Below, one piece after another: positions 1 through 12,712 of a DNA stretch of 64,000 bases; within the stretch, counting starts at the first letter, position 1, and each line of letters begins with the position of its first letter. This DNA comes from Chondrilla cf. caribensis (taxonomy: Eukaryota; Porifera; Demospongiae; Chondrillida; Chondrillidae): positions 3,396,455 to 3,460,454 of the forward strand of contig OZ026559.1 in assembly GCA_964020155.1 (NCBI GenBank), given 5' to 3'. The position numbers and the translations under genes were made by a program. The notes under the pieces are model-generated. The model saw only the letters and a program-made list of their open reading frames with translations, searched no databases and had not been told where the DNA came from.

Positions 1-1896
1 CCCAGAGTGTGCGCAATTTAAATTAAAAAGCTTGCAATTTTTCGCATGGGTACATTGCTTTTTCACGGTGGTGTGCATATACGTACATATGTACATATGT
101 ACTGGCAAAAATTGTTTTCCTACTGTACGTACGTATATTCATACAGGCAAAAATTGTTTTCCTAATGCATGTACGTACGTACGTATATACTATACAATGT
201 GCATATGTACATACGTAAATACGTATGTCTGTTAATACGTATCAAGCTAGTGATACGAATCTTGGAATTGAGAAAAACTCTGTGATAAGAACATCATTCT
301 GTATCCTAGTCTACTGCTGTAGTGTAGTAGATATGAATTATGAAAAGATGAACCTGTATAATAAGGACACCAATCTTGACCCCAGTGTAGTACTGTAGTA
401 TATTATGTGTCCTTTCAATTGAGAGACCTCTGTTATGAGTGCACGGATTGAGGTCTCGAAGTATCCTCAATGGAGAGGTTCCACACACCTAGTGCTGTTT
501 CGTCACGAAGTACGTATGTACGTGCATACATGCGGAGGTGTCCAGGTATTGGTAGTAACATGATGACATGGATGATGTGTCTGATATGATATGATGTCTG
601 TATACATTGAATCAGAGGTCATTTTGCTTATGTAAACATTTATGTATGTGTGAGGCATTCTTCTTCTATTTAGGGATACACAGGGAACATTATTTTATTG
701 TTTATATACATAATGTAATGTGTCTCTCACATGTTGTGTAGCTTAGGTACGTAGTTATGTGATGTACATACAAGGTAGTAGGTAGGTGTGCCCATGTGGT
801 GGAAGGTGTGTCCCTTTGGTAAAAGTTTGTCTATGTAGTAGAAGGTGTGTCCATGTAGTAGAAGGTGTGTCCATGTAGTAGAAGGTGTGTCCATGTAGTA
901 GAAGGTGTGTCCATGTAGTAGAAGGTGTGTCCATGTAGTAGAAGGTGTGTCCATGTAGTAGAAGGTGTTCTCTTGTGATAGAAGGTGTGTCTCTGTGGTA
1001 GAAGGTGTGTCTCTGTGGTAGGACACATCAGTTCCAGTGTACACTGGTTCACCACACACCATACCTTGTGACCACATAATGATGTCATTCTATATATTCT
1101 AGCAGCCATAATATATGATAATATTGCGGGTAAGTTGTAACAATGTGTAGATTTGATCATCAATGTTAAATGCTCACAAACCATGACCAGCTACCTTTGG
1201 GAGGTCTGTGATTTGGTAGGATTCATTATGTGTTGTGTGTGCTCACCTGAGCAGGTGCTGGGATTACATCACTTCCTGTTCATCTCCTTTTGGTGATTCA
1301 CCTTATCAACTAGCATTGATTGACTATGATGACATCACTTCCTGTTCACATATATTCCTGGCATTGTTATTGCAAGAATTATATGGGTTGACCAAATTGG
1401 GACTGGTGTTCAGCGTATGTCATGAAATGACCTTATCTGTTCCTCTTCCAAATTTGGGCAATATTTCAAAACACTTGTTCATACCAAGTATGTACCTATG
1501 TACATATGTATAACATCAACATCTGTATGTACACATGGATACATGTACACATATAGAATGAATTGGCGTTAATCCCCACAATTTCCAAATACCATATATA
1601 TACATACGTAATATACAATCATTAGTCATCGTACATACGTACATACATGCGTATTAATTGTGGCATAATAACCGGTTGGGTCTAACCGGTGATACATTAA
1701 GTGGGCGACACTGTATCCAGTTAATCCACTTACTTTTCAGAAGTGAATGCAGCACTATAGCCAGTGTTCGAGGTACATTTTCATACATACATACATACAT
1801 ATATACGTATGTACATGTGCATAGGCTATGATAATATTGTTTGCTACTATTCCAGTGACCTCCTAATATACGTATGTACTGTATGCATGTACACAG
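1..1896. other. No recognised gene; AT-rich repeats upstream of PDE exons
   Basis: No exon could be supported here, although the phosphodiesterase gene that starts at 1897 in this window must have 5' exons further left or hidden in this stretch. Present are strings of GTAC/TACGTA palindromes (about 70-240 and 1490-1660), a decayed miniature transposon of the 'GGAACCTCTCT' family at about 300-490, and a minisatellite at 782-1020. Short ORFs here lack splice signals and recognisable residues. Confidence 0.6.
782..1020. repeat. Minisatellite, about 20-bp unit
   Basis: Tandem units built on AGAAGGTGTGTCCATGTAGT. The central units (about 840-960) are near identical and the outer ones diverge. The overlapping minus-strand Thr/His/Tyr ORFs are translations of this array. 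Confidence 0.95.
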
Positions 1897-3034
1897 GTGA
1901 TGCCCTCAGCAAGCGAAAAGTGGAGCCACAATGGTCAGACCATCAAAGAGTACCTGACCTGCCTGATAACAATGGTGAGTGGACTGCACATACTGTGTGT
2001 GTGTGGTTAGCACATGTGTGTGTGGTTAGCGCATGTGGTATGTGTGTCGTTAGCACATGTGGTATGTGTGGTTAGCACATATGGATGTGTGTGGTTCGCA
2101 CATATGGTATGTGTGTGGTTCGCACATACAGTGTGTGTGTGGTTAGCACATGTGTGTGTGGTTAGCACATGTGTGTGTGGTTAGCACATGTGGTGTGTGT
2201 GGTTAGCACATGTGTGTGTGGTTAGCACATGTGGTGTGTGTGGTTAGCACATGTGGTGTGTGTGGTTAGCACATATGGTATGTGTGTGGTTAGTACGTAC
2301 GTTATGTGTAGGTAGCACATATGGTATGTGTGTACGTATGTTTGTAATAATGAGAAGTTTCCTTATTGTAATTTTCCATCATAACATATCTACCTACGTA
2401 CTTACGTACGTACATGTGTAATTGCATTACTGTCATCCAGTCTGAATTACGTACGTAGTTAAACTGTGTAATGGTATAGAGTATCACCAATGGCATATTC
2501 CATATTCACAAGATTCTAATTTCATCTTTCATTGCAACATTTGCTTGGATTTGTGAATGTTTTGTTATGCAAAATACACACACATACAAACACCTGCACC
2601 CACACACACAGTTCATAGCTAAACCAGATACAGTGCAACTTGCTTAGTAAGTACCTGGGTTAGTACAACTCCTGGTTAGTGAGTACACTTCACTCAGTCC
2701 CTAGCTCATGTACACTATGTCAACCAGTACTGATAGTAAGTACCTCTGATAAGAAGTACAGATTTGGTGGGCCCTTCAAGGTACTTACTAAGCAAGTTGG
2801 ACTGTATCTGTACAATACATGTATGTACATACACATGTGTAACTCGTGATGTTTTGTTCCTGCAATGTACGTAGATCGTGTCTCACTAGACTTGCCCCAT
2901 CTATATGAAAGGAGAGGCTCACTGCAGACGTTGGGTCCTCCCACTAAGAGCTACAGGAAGCAACTGAAAGGAACAGCTATGCACTATCTTTGTTTGGATG
3001 GTAGGCTGGCTGACTTCGAATTACAAGTGTGTAT

Positions 3035-3104
<70 letters not shown>

Positions 3105-3152
3105 TGTCTGTGTGTGTGTACGTGTCTGTGTGTGCATGCGTGCGTGTGTGCA

Positions 3153-3196
<44 letters not shown>

Positions 3197-3239
3197 TGTA
3201 CGTGTGTGTGTGTGCATGCACGCGTGTGTGCATGTGTGT

Positions 3240-3305
<66 letters not shown>

Positions 3306-5628
3306 CATATTGTTGTAGGTGTGTGTCTGTCATGAACACTGTATAACTCCACATTTGTAGGGTCTTCTACAAGCTGTGGATTTGTGGGACTTTGATATAT
3401 TCGCACTGAGGAGAATCAGCGAAGGTATGTGCATGCAAAAATGTGTACGTGTACGTGTATATATGTATATTTTTATGTACATATGGAAGGTTTTATAATA
3501 TTAAGTAATTGTTATACGTAATACGTACATCATGACGTGCTTTAATGAATCATTGCCGAGCCGTCGGTCAAGGCGAGTAATCGTGGTGCGCAATATCGCA
3601 ATGCGTTTGTATGTGAATATATACATACGTATATATTTATATATATATATATATCCGTGCCAATATATATATATATCCGTGCCAATCGATTATGGACCTC
3701 CCGATCAATTGCGCAATAGGTAATAAGGTACAGCTGATTAGTCAAAGCTTTCTTTAGGCAATGAAAACAGGTGCTGATTGCAAGCTCGCCTTTCTATGAC
3801 GAAGCCTAGGTGATGTAGAGAGCTGTTGAGTGCCAGAAGCATAAAGAAAGTGGGACAATGAACCCGATGATTCGTAGCGGCGAAGTGAATGGAAACTATT
3901 AACCTCCTTATACCGCTTGGTAAAAACACAGCATAAGCGAGGCCAATTGCGTTTCAATGTATGCCCTTGTAATGTATTGAAACACATAATATTATTGTAG
4001 TGGATCATAATTCACTCTTACGTACGTAGTTACCTCATAATGTTATCATAGTTCAATCATGCTTTGTTCATATTAAAATCATAAAGTAATTAGTTTTCTT
4101 TACTTTCGTTGTTTTCTCATATCACATCTATACCATGTATGTAATACACACACGGAACATATTCATAGATTTATACATACGTACGTAGATGTTTCTCATC
4201 CTTCCTGACCGATCACTTTTGAAATTCATATGCGTGCATGTACATACGTGTGTACCTATGTGATCAAACGTGTAACTACATATTTTATTGTATGAAATCA
4301 ATTAATTACGCACATCTGGTCATGATCCTTGAAACCTTGTTCAGTCGCGTGAATTGAATCAATTAGGCCAGGCATTCAATACCTGTACATGAATGACTCA
4401 CCAGACTGTGATATCAGCAGCAGTTTGAAGTCATGTGCTTATATACGTAGTGGAACCTCTCTATTAGCGACACTTTGGGACCTTAATTTTGGTCCTTATT
4501 ACAGAGGTGTCCTCAATTCACAGGTCACTTAATACACTACAGTACTACACTCGAACACAGAAAAGTGTCCTTATTATAGAGGTTTTTGACATTCCAACAC
4601 TGCTTTATCTCCCAAACCTTCCAATCCACCACAATCTCCAAGTACCAATATATTATACCAGTTTATCCACCAAACTCGTTAATCCACCGTATTTGATAAC
4701 AAAGTGTGGCGGATTAACAGGAATTCACTGTACATCTCTTGTACTGATACTTACGTACATTTGTATGTGTATGTGGGAGATAAAACCCATATGTACGGTA
4801 GGCGTCAAAAAAGTGGACGTAACGTAAAATTGTAGAATGCTAAAACTACGTACGTATATCGTAATCACGGTAAAACTACAGTGAATTCACCACAACTACG
4901 TTAAGAATACAGCCGAACTACGAACAAATTATGACCAAACTACAGAAAAACTACAATCGAACTATGATAGAATTACGACCGGACTACGATAGAATTACAA
5001 CCGGACTATGATAGAATTACGACAGAACTACGATAGAATTACAACCGGACTATGATAGAATTACGACAGAACTACGATAGAATTACAACTGGACTATGAT
5101 AGAATTATGACCGGACTACAATAGAATTACAATTCAGCAGTTGTTATCTTGTGTTAGACTATTTCGATCATCCATTGTAAACCCATACATACTTGTGTAC
5201 GGTGAATTCCCATTGACCTGCCACAACTTTATTTACCATGATTTCCCAGTACCAATATAATGCACATGCCAAGTACGTACTAATGAAATATCCAGTTAAT
5301 CTGTCACACTTGTTAATTTGCCAATCTTTGGACACCAGATGTGGCTGATTGAAGCAAATTTACTGCACTACATGTGTGCATATGTTCATTACATATGTAC
5401 GTACATACATATGTAGATAGTACGTACATACCTAGCTCACTCTGCACTACCCCTCTCAATTTAGGGCGGCCTCTGTTCTTTGTCGGACTGAACATCTTTC
5501 AGAAACATGGCCTTTTTGAGCACTTCCATTTGGACTACCTCAAAGTGATAAAGTTTCTAGGTTGGTATTTTCCATCAATCTACGTATACATTATCTTACG
5601 GGAGTGTGTTCTGTGACAATAGACATGT

Positions 5629-5668
<40 letters not shown>

Positions 5669-7656
5669 GCACGCACGCACACACACACACGCACACACAC
5701 ACACACACACAGCTTTCTTGATTCTTGAGTGCACAGTGTATGCATGGGTGTATGTACTCGTGTGTTTGTGTATGTGGTGTACATGACATACGATAGCACT
5801 TTTATGCCCTTTTCTACAGCAATCACAGAGCAGGCTTACCACAGTGATAATCCTTATCACAACTGCACACATGCGGCTGATGTGCTACAAGCCCTTCACT
5901 GCTTGTTGACAGACACTCCAGTGAGTTTCTCACAGGCCCCATGTTAACCGTACTGTCGTGGAAAAAATTACCGGGCATTAATTATTCATTTGTTCAAAAA
6001 TTGTAGCCTTTTTACTGCCTGAATTTGACCTGTTGCTTCATTTCCATGCACTAAGATGTACATGTAACTGCTCATATTACGTGCATGTATTTATTCTCAT
6101 TGGCAATTTTTTTCATGTAGCAGTAATTCATTTCATCAAATGCATACATATTATGGTTGTGCTTTATGGACATGTATGTGGACTTATGTACATATGTATG
6201 TACATACATATGTACATACATATGTACATACGTACATATCATTGTTCTCACACATGATCTTGTGTACCATCAGCACATGTACAGTACAACCTTACTTGGA
6301 AACCACCCTCCACTCGAGACCACATCCAATGGTCCTATGCATTATTATGGTCCTAGTCGTGAGGTTTTACCGCTGCATATACGCATGTACATACATAAAT
6401 GTGTGTGCGCACTCTGTGATAAGCAAAAGTGCTCTTTTTACATGCATGTGTCTGTGTCTTTCGGTGAATGCAGTACTACCGGTCACTAAAGCCAACGGAA
6501 ATTTTCGCATCTCTGCTAGCCGCAATCACTCATGATGTGGACCACCCAGGTGTTAATCAGAATTTCCTCATCAACACCTCAAGTTACCTCTACACACTTC
6601 ATGGGGTGAGATTGTGTTTGGAAGCGTCACTGCGTACAGTAGATACAGGAATTTCACATTAAATTACCACAATTTCTTTTCAAATAATATAACAGATAAA
6701 TGAGTCTTGTTTGTAGATTAAATGCCCTGTATTTATGTGTACATAGTGCACTTTTTGAATAGTTCAGTAGCATTTGCTCCATCTGCACTGTTCTCCATTC
6801 CTGTACACATCTTTGTGTTTGTAGGACAAGTCCTTGTTAGAGCGACACCACATCCATGCCACCAGATGCATCATTGCCGAGTCTGGTCTGCTGAGCCACC
6901 TAGAGGCAGAGTCCCGAACAGAGATACTGGATATCATGGACATGTTGATCCTGGCAACGGACATAAGCCGGCACAAGGAGTACCTGTCAAAACTGGACCA
7001 GAAATTGAAGATGAATGATTTCGACATATCTCGGACAGTAGACAGACACCTTTTCTTAGAAGTACGTAACATTCCCCTGTACACCTGCATACATAATTTT
7101 CTTGTGTACATATGTACATACATGCATGGGTACATACGTATTGTGTGTATGTATTTATGAACATAGCTTTTCAGTTATCAGTGTGTGTTATTGCATTCTA
7201 AAGATGTGTGTATTGACTATACTTATGTACATACACACATACTTACATACGTATGTATGTATCTAGATATCCACACACATACATATTTTCAGTTTCAGCA
7301 TTCTATTGTACACTACGTACGTATATTGCTTGTACTAGTACACTTCCTGCTGTTCCATGTACTGTACGTACACATGTAGACATGATAGATCTTCATATTT
7401 TATAATATGTATTCACATGCCCTTCCAGGTTGCGATAAAGAGTGCCGACATCAGCAATCCATGTAGACCTTGGAAGATTTGCAGGGTTTGGTGTGAGAAC
7501 ATCATGGAAGAGTTCTTCCGTCAGGGAGACCTGGAACGATCACTGAATCTTCCAATATCTTTCCTTTGTGACAGAACCACTATTGTCATCCCTCAAGCAC
7601 AAAAAGGTATTGTATGTGTGTGTGTGAATGAAATTGAGATGATAATGTGTGTTTGG

Positions 7657-7694
<38 letters not shown>

Positions 7695-7954
7695 TAGTGT
7701 GTATGGTAGTATACTGTGTATATGTATGATTTTCACAAATTTTACCAACTACTTTTTCTCTCCATGCAGACTTCATAGATTTTATTGTCCGTCCACAATT
7801 TCTCCTCTGGCAGGAGTGCACTAAGTCTGCTGTAAGCTCCGCCCTCCTTTTTCACCTTGGAGCCAACCAGCGGTTGTGGGACGAGCTAGCTCACAGGAAC
7901 ACAATTCTTCACTCGGACGACTCCAGTGACGGAGACTCACCCAAGCAAGACTGA
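1897..7954 (+). CDS. PDE7-like 3',5'-cyclic-nucleotide phosphodiesterase (5' partial)
   Basis: Hydrolyses cyclic nucleotides, probably cAMP, in the cytosol. Nine exons join in frame to 406 codons: 1897-1974, 2875-3026, 3361-3424, 5465-5560, 5820-5920, 6474-6605, 6825-7061, 7429-7606, 7770-7954. In this partial numbering the catalytic domain starts at WDFDIF (exon 3). It carries the class I metal motifs HNCTH (143-147), HDVDHPG (183-189) and SADISNP (D293), plus the invariant substrate glutamine Q344. The fragments HDVDHPGVNQ, GLFEHFHLD and EEFFRQGD resemble PDE7 more than PDE8 or PDE4, as I remember those families, so the subfamily is less certain than the enzyme. The first exon begins mid-codon, so the N terminus is missing. 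Exon 2 could instead end at 3000, with a second acceptor used in exon 3. Introns carry (GT)n arrays and a MITE. TGA is at 7952-7954. Confidence 0.88.
1998..2335. repeat. Minisatellite in PDE intron 1
   Basis: About 15 tandem units of roughly 18-22 bp on the pattern GTGTGTGGTTAGCACATGTG, starting about 25 bp after the exon-1 donor at 1975. It is followed by TACGTACGT-type sequence. Confidence 0.9.
2628..2807. mobile_element. TIR miniature element, CAACTTGCTTAGTAAG family
   Basis: About 180 bp in PDE intron 1. The left end reads TACAGTGCAACTTGCTTAGT and the right end is its imperfect reverse complement (AAGCAAGTTGGACTGTA). The flanking/terminal TA and CAGT ends suggest Tc1/mariner mobilisation. 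Relatives lie at 19935-20182, about 22180-22577 and 40888-41048. Confidence 0.8.
3027..3304. repeat. (GT)n array at the PDE exon-2 donor
   Basis: Imperfect (GT)n of about 275 bp interrupted by TACGTGTCTG and GCATGCGTGC variants. It begins immediately at the predicted exon-2 splice donor (CAA|gtgtgt). The Cys-Val and His-Thr ORFs on both strands are array translations. Confidence 0.95.
4448..4740. mobile_element. Two abutting MITE fragments in PDE intron 3
   Basis: The left part (4448-4585) matches the GGAACCTCTCTAT family, including the internal CACTACAGTACTACACT string shared with 24247-24424. The right part (about 4590-4737) is the end of the 'ATTAATCCACC' family, finishing in GGAATTCACTGTA. 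One end of each element is missing, which suggests insertion of one into the other or a deletion. Confidence 0.65.
4850..5135. repeat. Degenerate tandem repeat
   Basis: About 15-bp submotifs GACTATGATAGAATTAC / ACTACGATAGAATTAC arranged in a higher-order repeat of about 45 bp. It lies in PDE intron 3 and is followed at about 5198-5372 by a decayed miniature transposon ending in TTTACTGCAC. Confidence 0.8.
5628..5712. repeat. (CA)n array in PDE intron 4
   Basis: CA dinucleotide repeat with CG interruptions, between PDE exons 4 and 5. Confidence 0.95.
7660..7695. repeat. (GT)n array in PDE intron 8
   Basis: Short (GT)n run lying about 55 bp after the exon-8 donor at 7607. Confidence 0.95.
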
Positions 7955-8036
7955 GTGTTTTATAGCATGCAATGAACGGTGTATGTACATAAAGTTATCA
8001 CTATTTAACCATGACTTATTGTTATTGTCAACATTC

Positions 8037-8042
8037 AATAAA
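8037..8042 (+). terminator. Poly(A) signal of the PDE gene
   Basis: AATAAA 83 bp after the PDE stop codon, followed by T-rich sequence. Confidence 0.7.
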
Positions 8043-9474
8043 TTTTGATATATTACATTTCTGTTGACCGTATTATACTGTGATTGTTATAATTGTGTAT
8101 TTTGTAGTCATTAACAGAACAAAATTCAGGCACATTATATAATACCAATGCATGTATTTTATTACTTTGTGTTTTATTATACCTACAGATAATTTAATAA
8201 TAATAATAATATATTACTTAAAAGTTATTAACTGCTTATATTAATTCTTGAATTACACATTGTTGAATCATAAATAATTTTAATATAATATTCAATTCAT
8301 CATTATCGTCTACATGCAAACATGTCATAATAATATAATAATACATAATTATATATAGATCTAGAAATTAAACAATATAATATACCATTAAATATATATA
8401 ATAATAAATATTATGCAGTTATTAATTATAATACGTATGCATATGTATTTATGATAATTATAATCTATGATATATTATACAATGTCGTGCATTATACATA
8501 ATAATAATATTCTAGTGCTATTATAGCATGTTATGCTGGCTCGTATTTATATGTACGCAGTATACTCAATTGTTTATCTGCTGCGGTTCATTTAATTTTC
8601 AAAGAATAATAATATTATGTTGCATGGATCAAGGAGTTTTCAATTGGCAGATAAACTCGATAATATTATTCATTGGTATCTGCATTTCATTGGTATATAC
8701 TGGGAAATTGCGACGGATTAAGAAGTTTGGTGGATGAAGCAGTGGTGAACTAACGAGATTTCACTGTATACAATGTCATATGCATATTATTATAATATAT
8801 AATATTATATACATACATAATATTAAGGTAAACCACCCTAATTCTGATCCAACTTTTATGAAAGGCTTACCTGATCCACTACGATGCCAACTTCAACCTT
8901 ACAATGTACGACAGAGTGTTCTTCAGTATGTCAGACTTTCACAGCTAAAGTGAAGACTTTGAGAAATCTCGGGACGAACAATGGCATATATAAACACACA
9001 TCACACACTGAACACACACACAAACACAAACACACATCACACACTGAACACACACACAAACACAAACACACATCACACACTGAACACACACACAAACACA
9101 AACACACACACACACACAGACAGACATGTACACACATGCATTCACACAGACACACACACCAACACACACATAGTATACATACACATGAACACACACGGAC
9201 TCATACTAACACACACATAATATTATTATGTACATACACACATGCACACACGCACAAGCACAAATGCATTATTATGCTTATTATAATATTGACAACTCAA
9301 AAAGGATCTTTTTGACAGTAGCACCCTAGTTTATTATATAAGAAAATAATAATAATCAATTATTTACTTTATTTATTTATTAAAATAATAATATATGGTA
9401 TATTGTTATAATAATAATAATATGTGTACATATGCATAATATATTATATGTATATAATACATAGTAATAATAAT
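8043..9474. other. AT-rich intergenic DNA, no gene seen
   Basis: Extremely AT-rich, with many ATAATA/TATTAT strings. A decayed copy of the 'attaatccgcc' miniature transposon lies at about 8640-8770, with GTGGTGAACTAACGAGAT followed by TTCACTGTA at its right end. At about 8824 there is a sequence resembling the end of the AAGGTAATT element. A 27-bp CA-rich minisatellite occupies about 8998-9115. Confidence 0.7.
8998..9220. repeat. CA-rich minisatellite, 27-bp unit grading into (CA)n
   Basis: Three near-identical units built on CACATCACACACTGAACAC plus (CACAAA)n spacers, followed by irregular CA-rich sequence to about 9220. Confidence 0.9.
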
Positions 9475-10228
9475 AAGGTAATTTGGGGTAATTCTGAACA
9501 AACTCCCAAACTTCTGTCGATTGTACCTGTCTCCAAAACAGGGCTTTGAAAAAACTATGCCGCGGAGTACCTTGGGTCATATTCTACTCAAAGATGATGA
9601 TCAATCGACTTCTTTACAGCATCGCTATGGTAAAGCGAACTAGAAAAGGTTGAAGGTCGGAATGACGCAATTCGGGTAATTTTGAAAACTCGTTCTTGAA
9701 GATATGAGAGGCGGTGAACAGCATGCCAAACAGACGATACGAGAGAAAATATCTAAGTTGACCTTAAAAACATTACTACAAATTACGTATGCCTAACAAA
9801 CTTTAATAAGTATACAGTACGCATACGTTCGCGGATACTGCATTTAAACACCCTGTCACGGGAGTTTTGGTCCAAGCCGAAGCGCCTCAAGGCAGTTACG
9901 TTTCGAGAGTTTGCTATAGTTTGCACAAGGCATATTATGTCTGGACGGTCTTGGTTGAAAAGCTGAAAGATACTTTGTACAGGAGCTGTAACAAAGTTTT
10001 GAAGACTCGTTTTATCTTGTTTATCCAGAGCGGCAAGTAAACTTCAGCTCGCTGTCGCTATAAAAGGTGCGGTATGAGTGAATTCTTACTATTGTTTGAA
10101 AGCTTACTAGTACACCTACACTCTGCTCCCAAGAACCATTGCGAGTTCTTAGTCTCTATTCTTCAAGCAGTGATTCAAGTAAAAGTGTTCAGAATTGCCC
10201 AGTATTCAAAATTACCCCGAATTACCTT
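9475..10228. mobile_element. 754-bp TIR element, AAGGTAATT family
   Basis: The left end reads AAGGTAATTTGGGGTAATTC and the right end is its reverse complement with about two mismatches over 24 bp. The next inner block (CAATTCTGAACAC) is also mirrored. It lies inside a TAA/ATA microsatellite, so the target duplication is ambiguous. It has no transposase ORF and is therefore non-autonomous. It ends about 230 bp upstream of the methyltransferase start. A related single end is at about 30355-30380. Confidence 0.75.
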
Positions 10229-10456
10229 AATAATAATAATATTATTATTATTAAGATCCTTTTGTGTTGCTTATTATTATTACTGCTACAATATTATGCA
10301 CGTAATATTATAATAATACACCTAGGTGATCAAGAATCTGGATTGGAATTTAGCTTGAAATATTGATCTGTTTCGTTGAGCCTAGAACCGGCCGGGGCCA
10401 ATTTAGTTTGCGCATGTATGTCTCGTGACACCTGGTCAGGCCGAAAGCACAACATC

Positions 10457-11407
10457 ATGGCTTCTGCAAGGGAGGACGAGGCGTGTTCTCAAACAACCGG
10501 TCAACAATTGCTGATAAAGTTACAAAACGTACTACAGAGGAACCCTCCGATTATTCCTTCCGAGAAAGAGCGCAACGATCGTGAAATAGACGAGGATTAT
10601 AAAGACATAATCCAACGAAGTAACGACTCCCGGAAGAATCGTCTGAGTATTGTACCTGTCTTGCTGTCCGCCGTCTCCACGGGAATGGAACGGAACAAAG
10701 ACTCGACACATCGCGTCGATCTTCGCATCTGCAGCGTTGGTTGTGGGGACGGAATGAAAGATTATCTATTCGTGCAGAATTTCATGAAAAAATTCCCAAA
10801 GACTGCAGGTATTAACTACACAGGGCTGGATATACTGGAGACCTTCTGCAGTGAAGCAAGATCCAAAATGTCAGAGATCCAGGGCGAACACTTCAAATCC
10901 CTCGTGTTGTGTAGAGATTTTGAGAGAAGTGATGTTTCTGATCTACCAAAATTTGACATAGTCAACTGCATTCATATGATTTATTATGTCACTGACCTTG
11001 TCCACGTGGTAGACAAAATCCTCAGCATGGTGAAGCCCGGTGGAATGGCTGTTATTGCAGTGGTATCAGACGAAGGCCTTTCTGATATTCGAAAGCTTCT
11101 ATGGAAGTATGAAGGGAGACACAGCTTTTGGACTTCTGCCAATGTTATGAGTGTACTGGAGGAAAAAGGTCTCAAATACAGGAAAGAGCAATTCACGCTC
11201 GTCCAAGATTTCAGTCAATGTGTGGAAGACAATTTCAAATCACCTCGATCTCGTGCTGTTCTCGACTTTGCCTGCCACACCAAGATGAAGTGGTACCATG
11301 AAGAAGCAGTGACATTGTGCGTGGAGTATTTGAAGGAATTAACACACAACGGGAATGATGATTATGTACTCAACCATGGAACAGATATAATCGTTGTTGA
11401 TATGTAA
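10457..11407 (+). CDS. Histamine N-methyltransferase-like enzyme, copy 1
   Basis: Intronless, 316 codons from MASAREDEAC. Predicted class I S-adenosylmethionine-dependent methyltransferase of the cytosol. Motif I is ICSVGCGDG, an acidic loop is TGLDILE, and the stretch IHMIYYVTDL...PGGMAVIAVVS followed by KLLWKYEGR resembles vertebrate HNMT (IQMLYYV, IIVVSG, LWKKYG, from memory). The actual acceptor amine is unknown. The start was chosen because the second copy has its only ATG at the matching position. An in-frame ATG at 10418 and open frame back to about 10376 also exist. Relative to copy 2 it has two short N-terminal insertions (TTGQQ and KERN regions). Absence of introns beside intron-rich neighbours suggests retroposition before the duplication. 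BAG1 starts 101 bp downstream. Confidence 0.8.
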   Translation: MASAREDEACSQTTGQQLLIKLQNVLQRNPPIIPSEKERNDREIDEDYKDIIQRSNDSRKNRLSIVPVLLSAVSTGMERNKDSTHRVDLRICSVGCGDGMKDYLFVQNFMKKFPKTAGINYTGLDILETFCSEARSKMSEIQGEHFKSLVLCRDFERSDVSDLPKFDIVNCIHMIYYVTDLVHVVDKILSMVKPGGMAVIAVVSDEGLSDIRKLLWKYEGRHSFWTSANVMSVLEEKGLKYRKEQFTLVQDFSQCVEDNFKSPRSRAVLDFACHTKMKWYHEEAVTLCVEYLKELTHNGNDDYVLNHGTDIIVVDM

Positions 11408-11472
11408 TATTTCGAAGTTGAAATACTTATTGTTTTACATAATAATGGCAGCGACTCTACATAGGTCCTAGT

Positions 11473-11478
11473 CACGTG
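11473..11478. promoter_or_regulatory. CACGTG E-box upstream of BAG1-like gene
   Basis: A palindromic CACGTG lies 31 bp before the BAG1 start codon, in the 101-bp gap after the methyltransferase stop. A second CACGTG occurs in the MRPL15/kinase divergent promoter. This is a sequence match only. Confidence 0.4.
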
Positions 11479-11508
11479 TATGTCACGCGAGACATCCAAA
11501 CGCGCAAA

Positions 11509-12651
11509 ATGGCCGAACAAGCCCAACTAAAGATAGAAGTAAAATATGGTTTGTTTAGTGTGTAAACTCTCTTTTCTATTCACACATTCCTGCCTGTAGT
11601 GTTTCTTACATATTAAAAGGACTATTGTACTCAAATTACGTCAAGAGAATGCGTCTTCCTATATCGCTTCTTTCACAGAACGTAGAAAACTGGAGCTAAA
11701 CCTAGATGCCTCTGCTTGTGTAAAGGAGCTCTACGAAGCAGTAGGAGACCAGCTGGATGTGGAACCGGAGTTTTTAAAGATAATTTACAAAGGGAAATCT
11801 CTCGTTTCCAGCGAAGAACTGTGCTTAACTGATATAAAGGTGACCAACGGCGCAAAAATGATGGCTCTAGGAAGGAAGGTACTCATGTCCTGAGCATGTA
11901 CAGGTAGACATTACGTGTATTTTACTGTCTTTGTAACAGTACACATTAGACAGGCTCAACTGTACATGTGGTCCCGTAGATGACTCACTCTCTCTATACG
12001 TATAGGGGGCCTATGAAGGAGACCCACGATTATTGGAGGAAATTGAAAAACTGTCTAAAAATGTGGTCCCTTGTGAAAAGTTGTTGACAGAATCTTTATC
12101 AGAACTGAATGGAGTGGAAAAGGTGTGTGTATGTGTGTGTGTGCGCGCGCGTGTGTGTACATATATATACATGTACGTATGTATATAAGTTAATATTTAT
12201 GTGTATAGTTAAATAAGGTTTGCAAGCATTTGCCTTTGTATATTCTGTTAATATATTATGCATTCATATGTTTCTATCTGTGTACTTACTGACAGGGTTT
12301 CTTACAGCCTAAACTAGTCAAAGAGGCACGAGAAAAGTTGCACAAAACAAGTCTGAGGTTGTCAGAGGAACTGATGCAGATACTAGAGAAGCTGGATGCA
12401 CTGGTGAGTGTACATCCCCACTGCAATGGCAACAGTAGCAGCAATGGGTGTCACATGACAGCAGAGGGTGTCACATGACAGTGGTGGGTGTCACATGACA
12501 TCAGTGGGTGTCACATGACGGCAGTGGGTGTCACATGACAGTTAAGCACTTCTCTATTTTGCTGTTTGCTACAAATCCTATTTTCCTGAAATTCAGAAAT
12601 TAGAAGAAAAGGTACCAAAAGCTCGCAGACGAGCACTTATTCAAAAAATAC

Positions 12652-12712
<61 letters not shown>

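Noticed and set aside
3021..3406. Long Cys-Val / His-Thr ORFs on both strands, here and at 17.3, 18.4, 23.7, 35.7, 40.4 and 42.8 kb
   Set aside because: They are translations of (GT)n/(CA)n arrays; open frames follow automatically from the dinucleotide period.
10376..10456. Upstream extension of methyltransferase copy 1
   Set aside because: The second copy has no ATG in this part and an in-frame stop just upstream; the matching ATG at 10457/14706 is the better start.
10984..11196. Minus-strand ORFs inside both methyltransferase genes (also 15209-15574)
   Set aside because: They are shadows of the conserved plus-strand coding frame.
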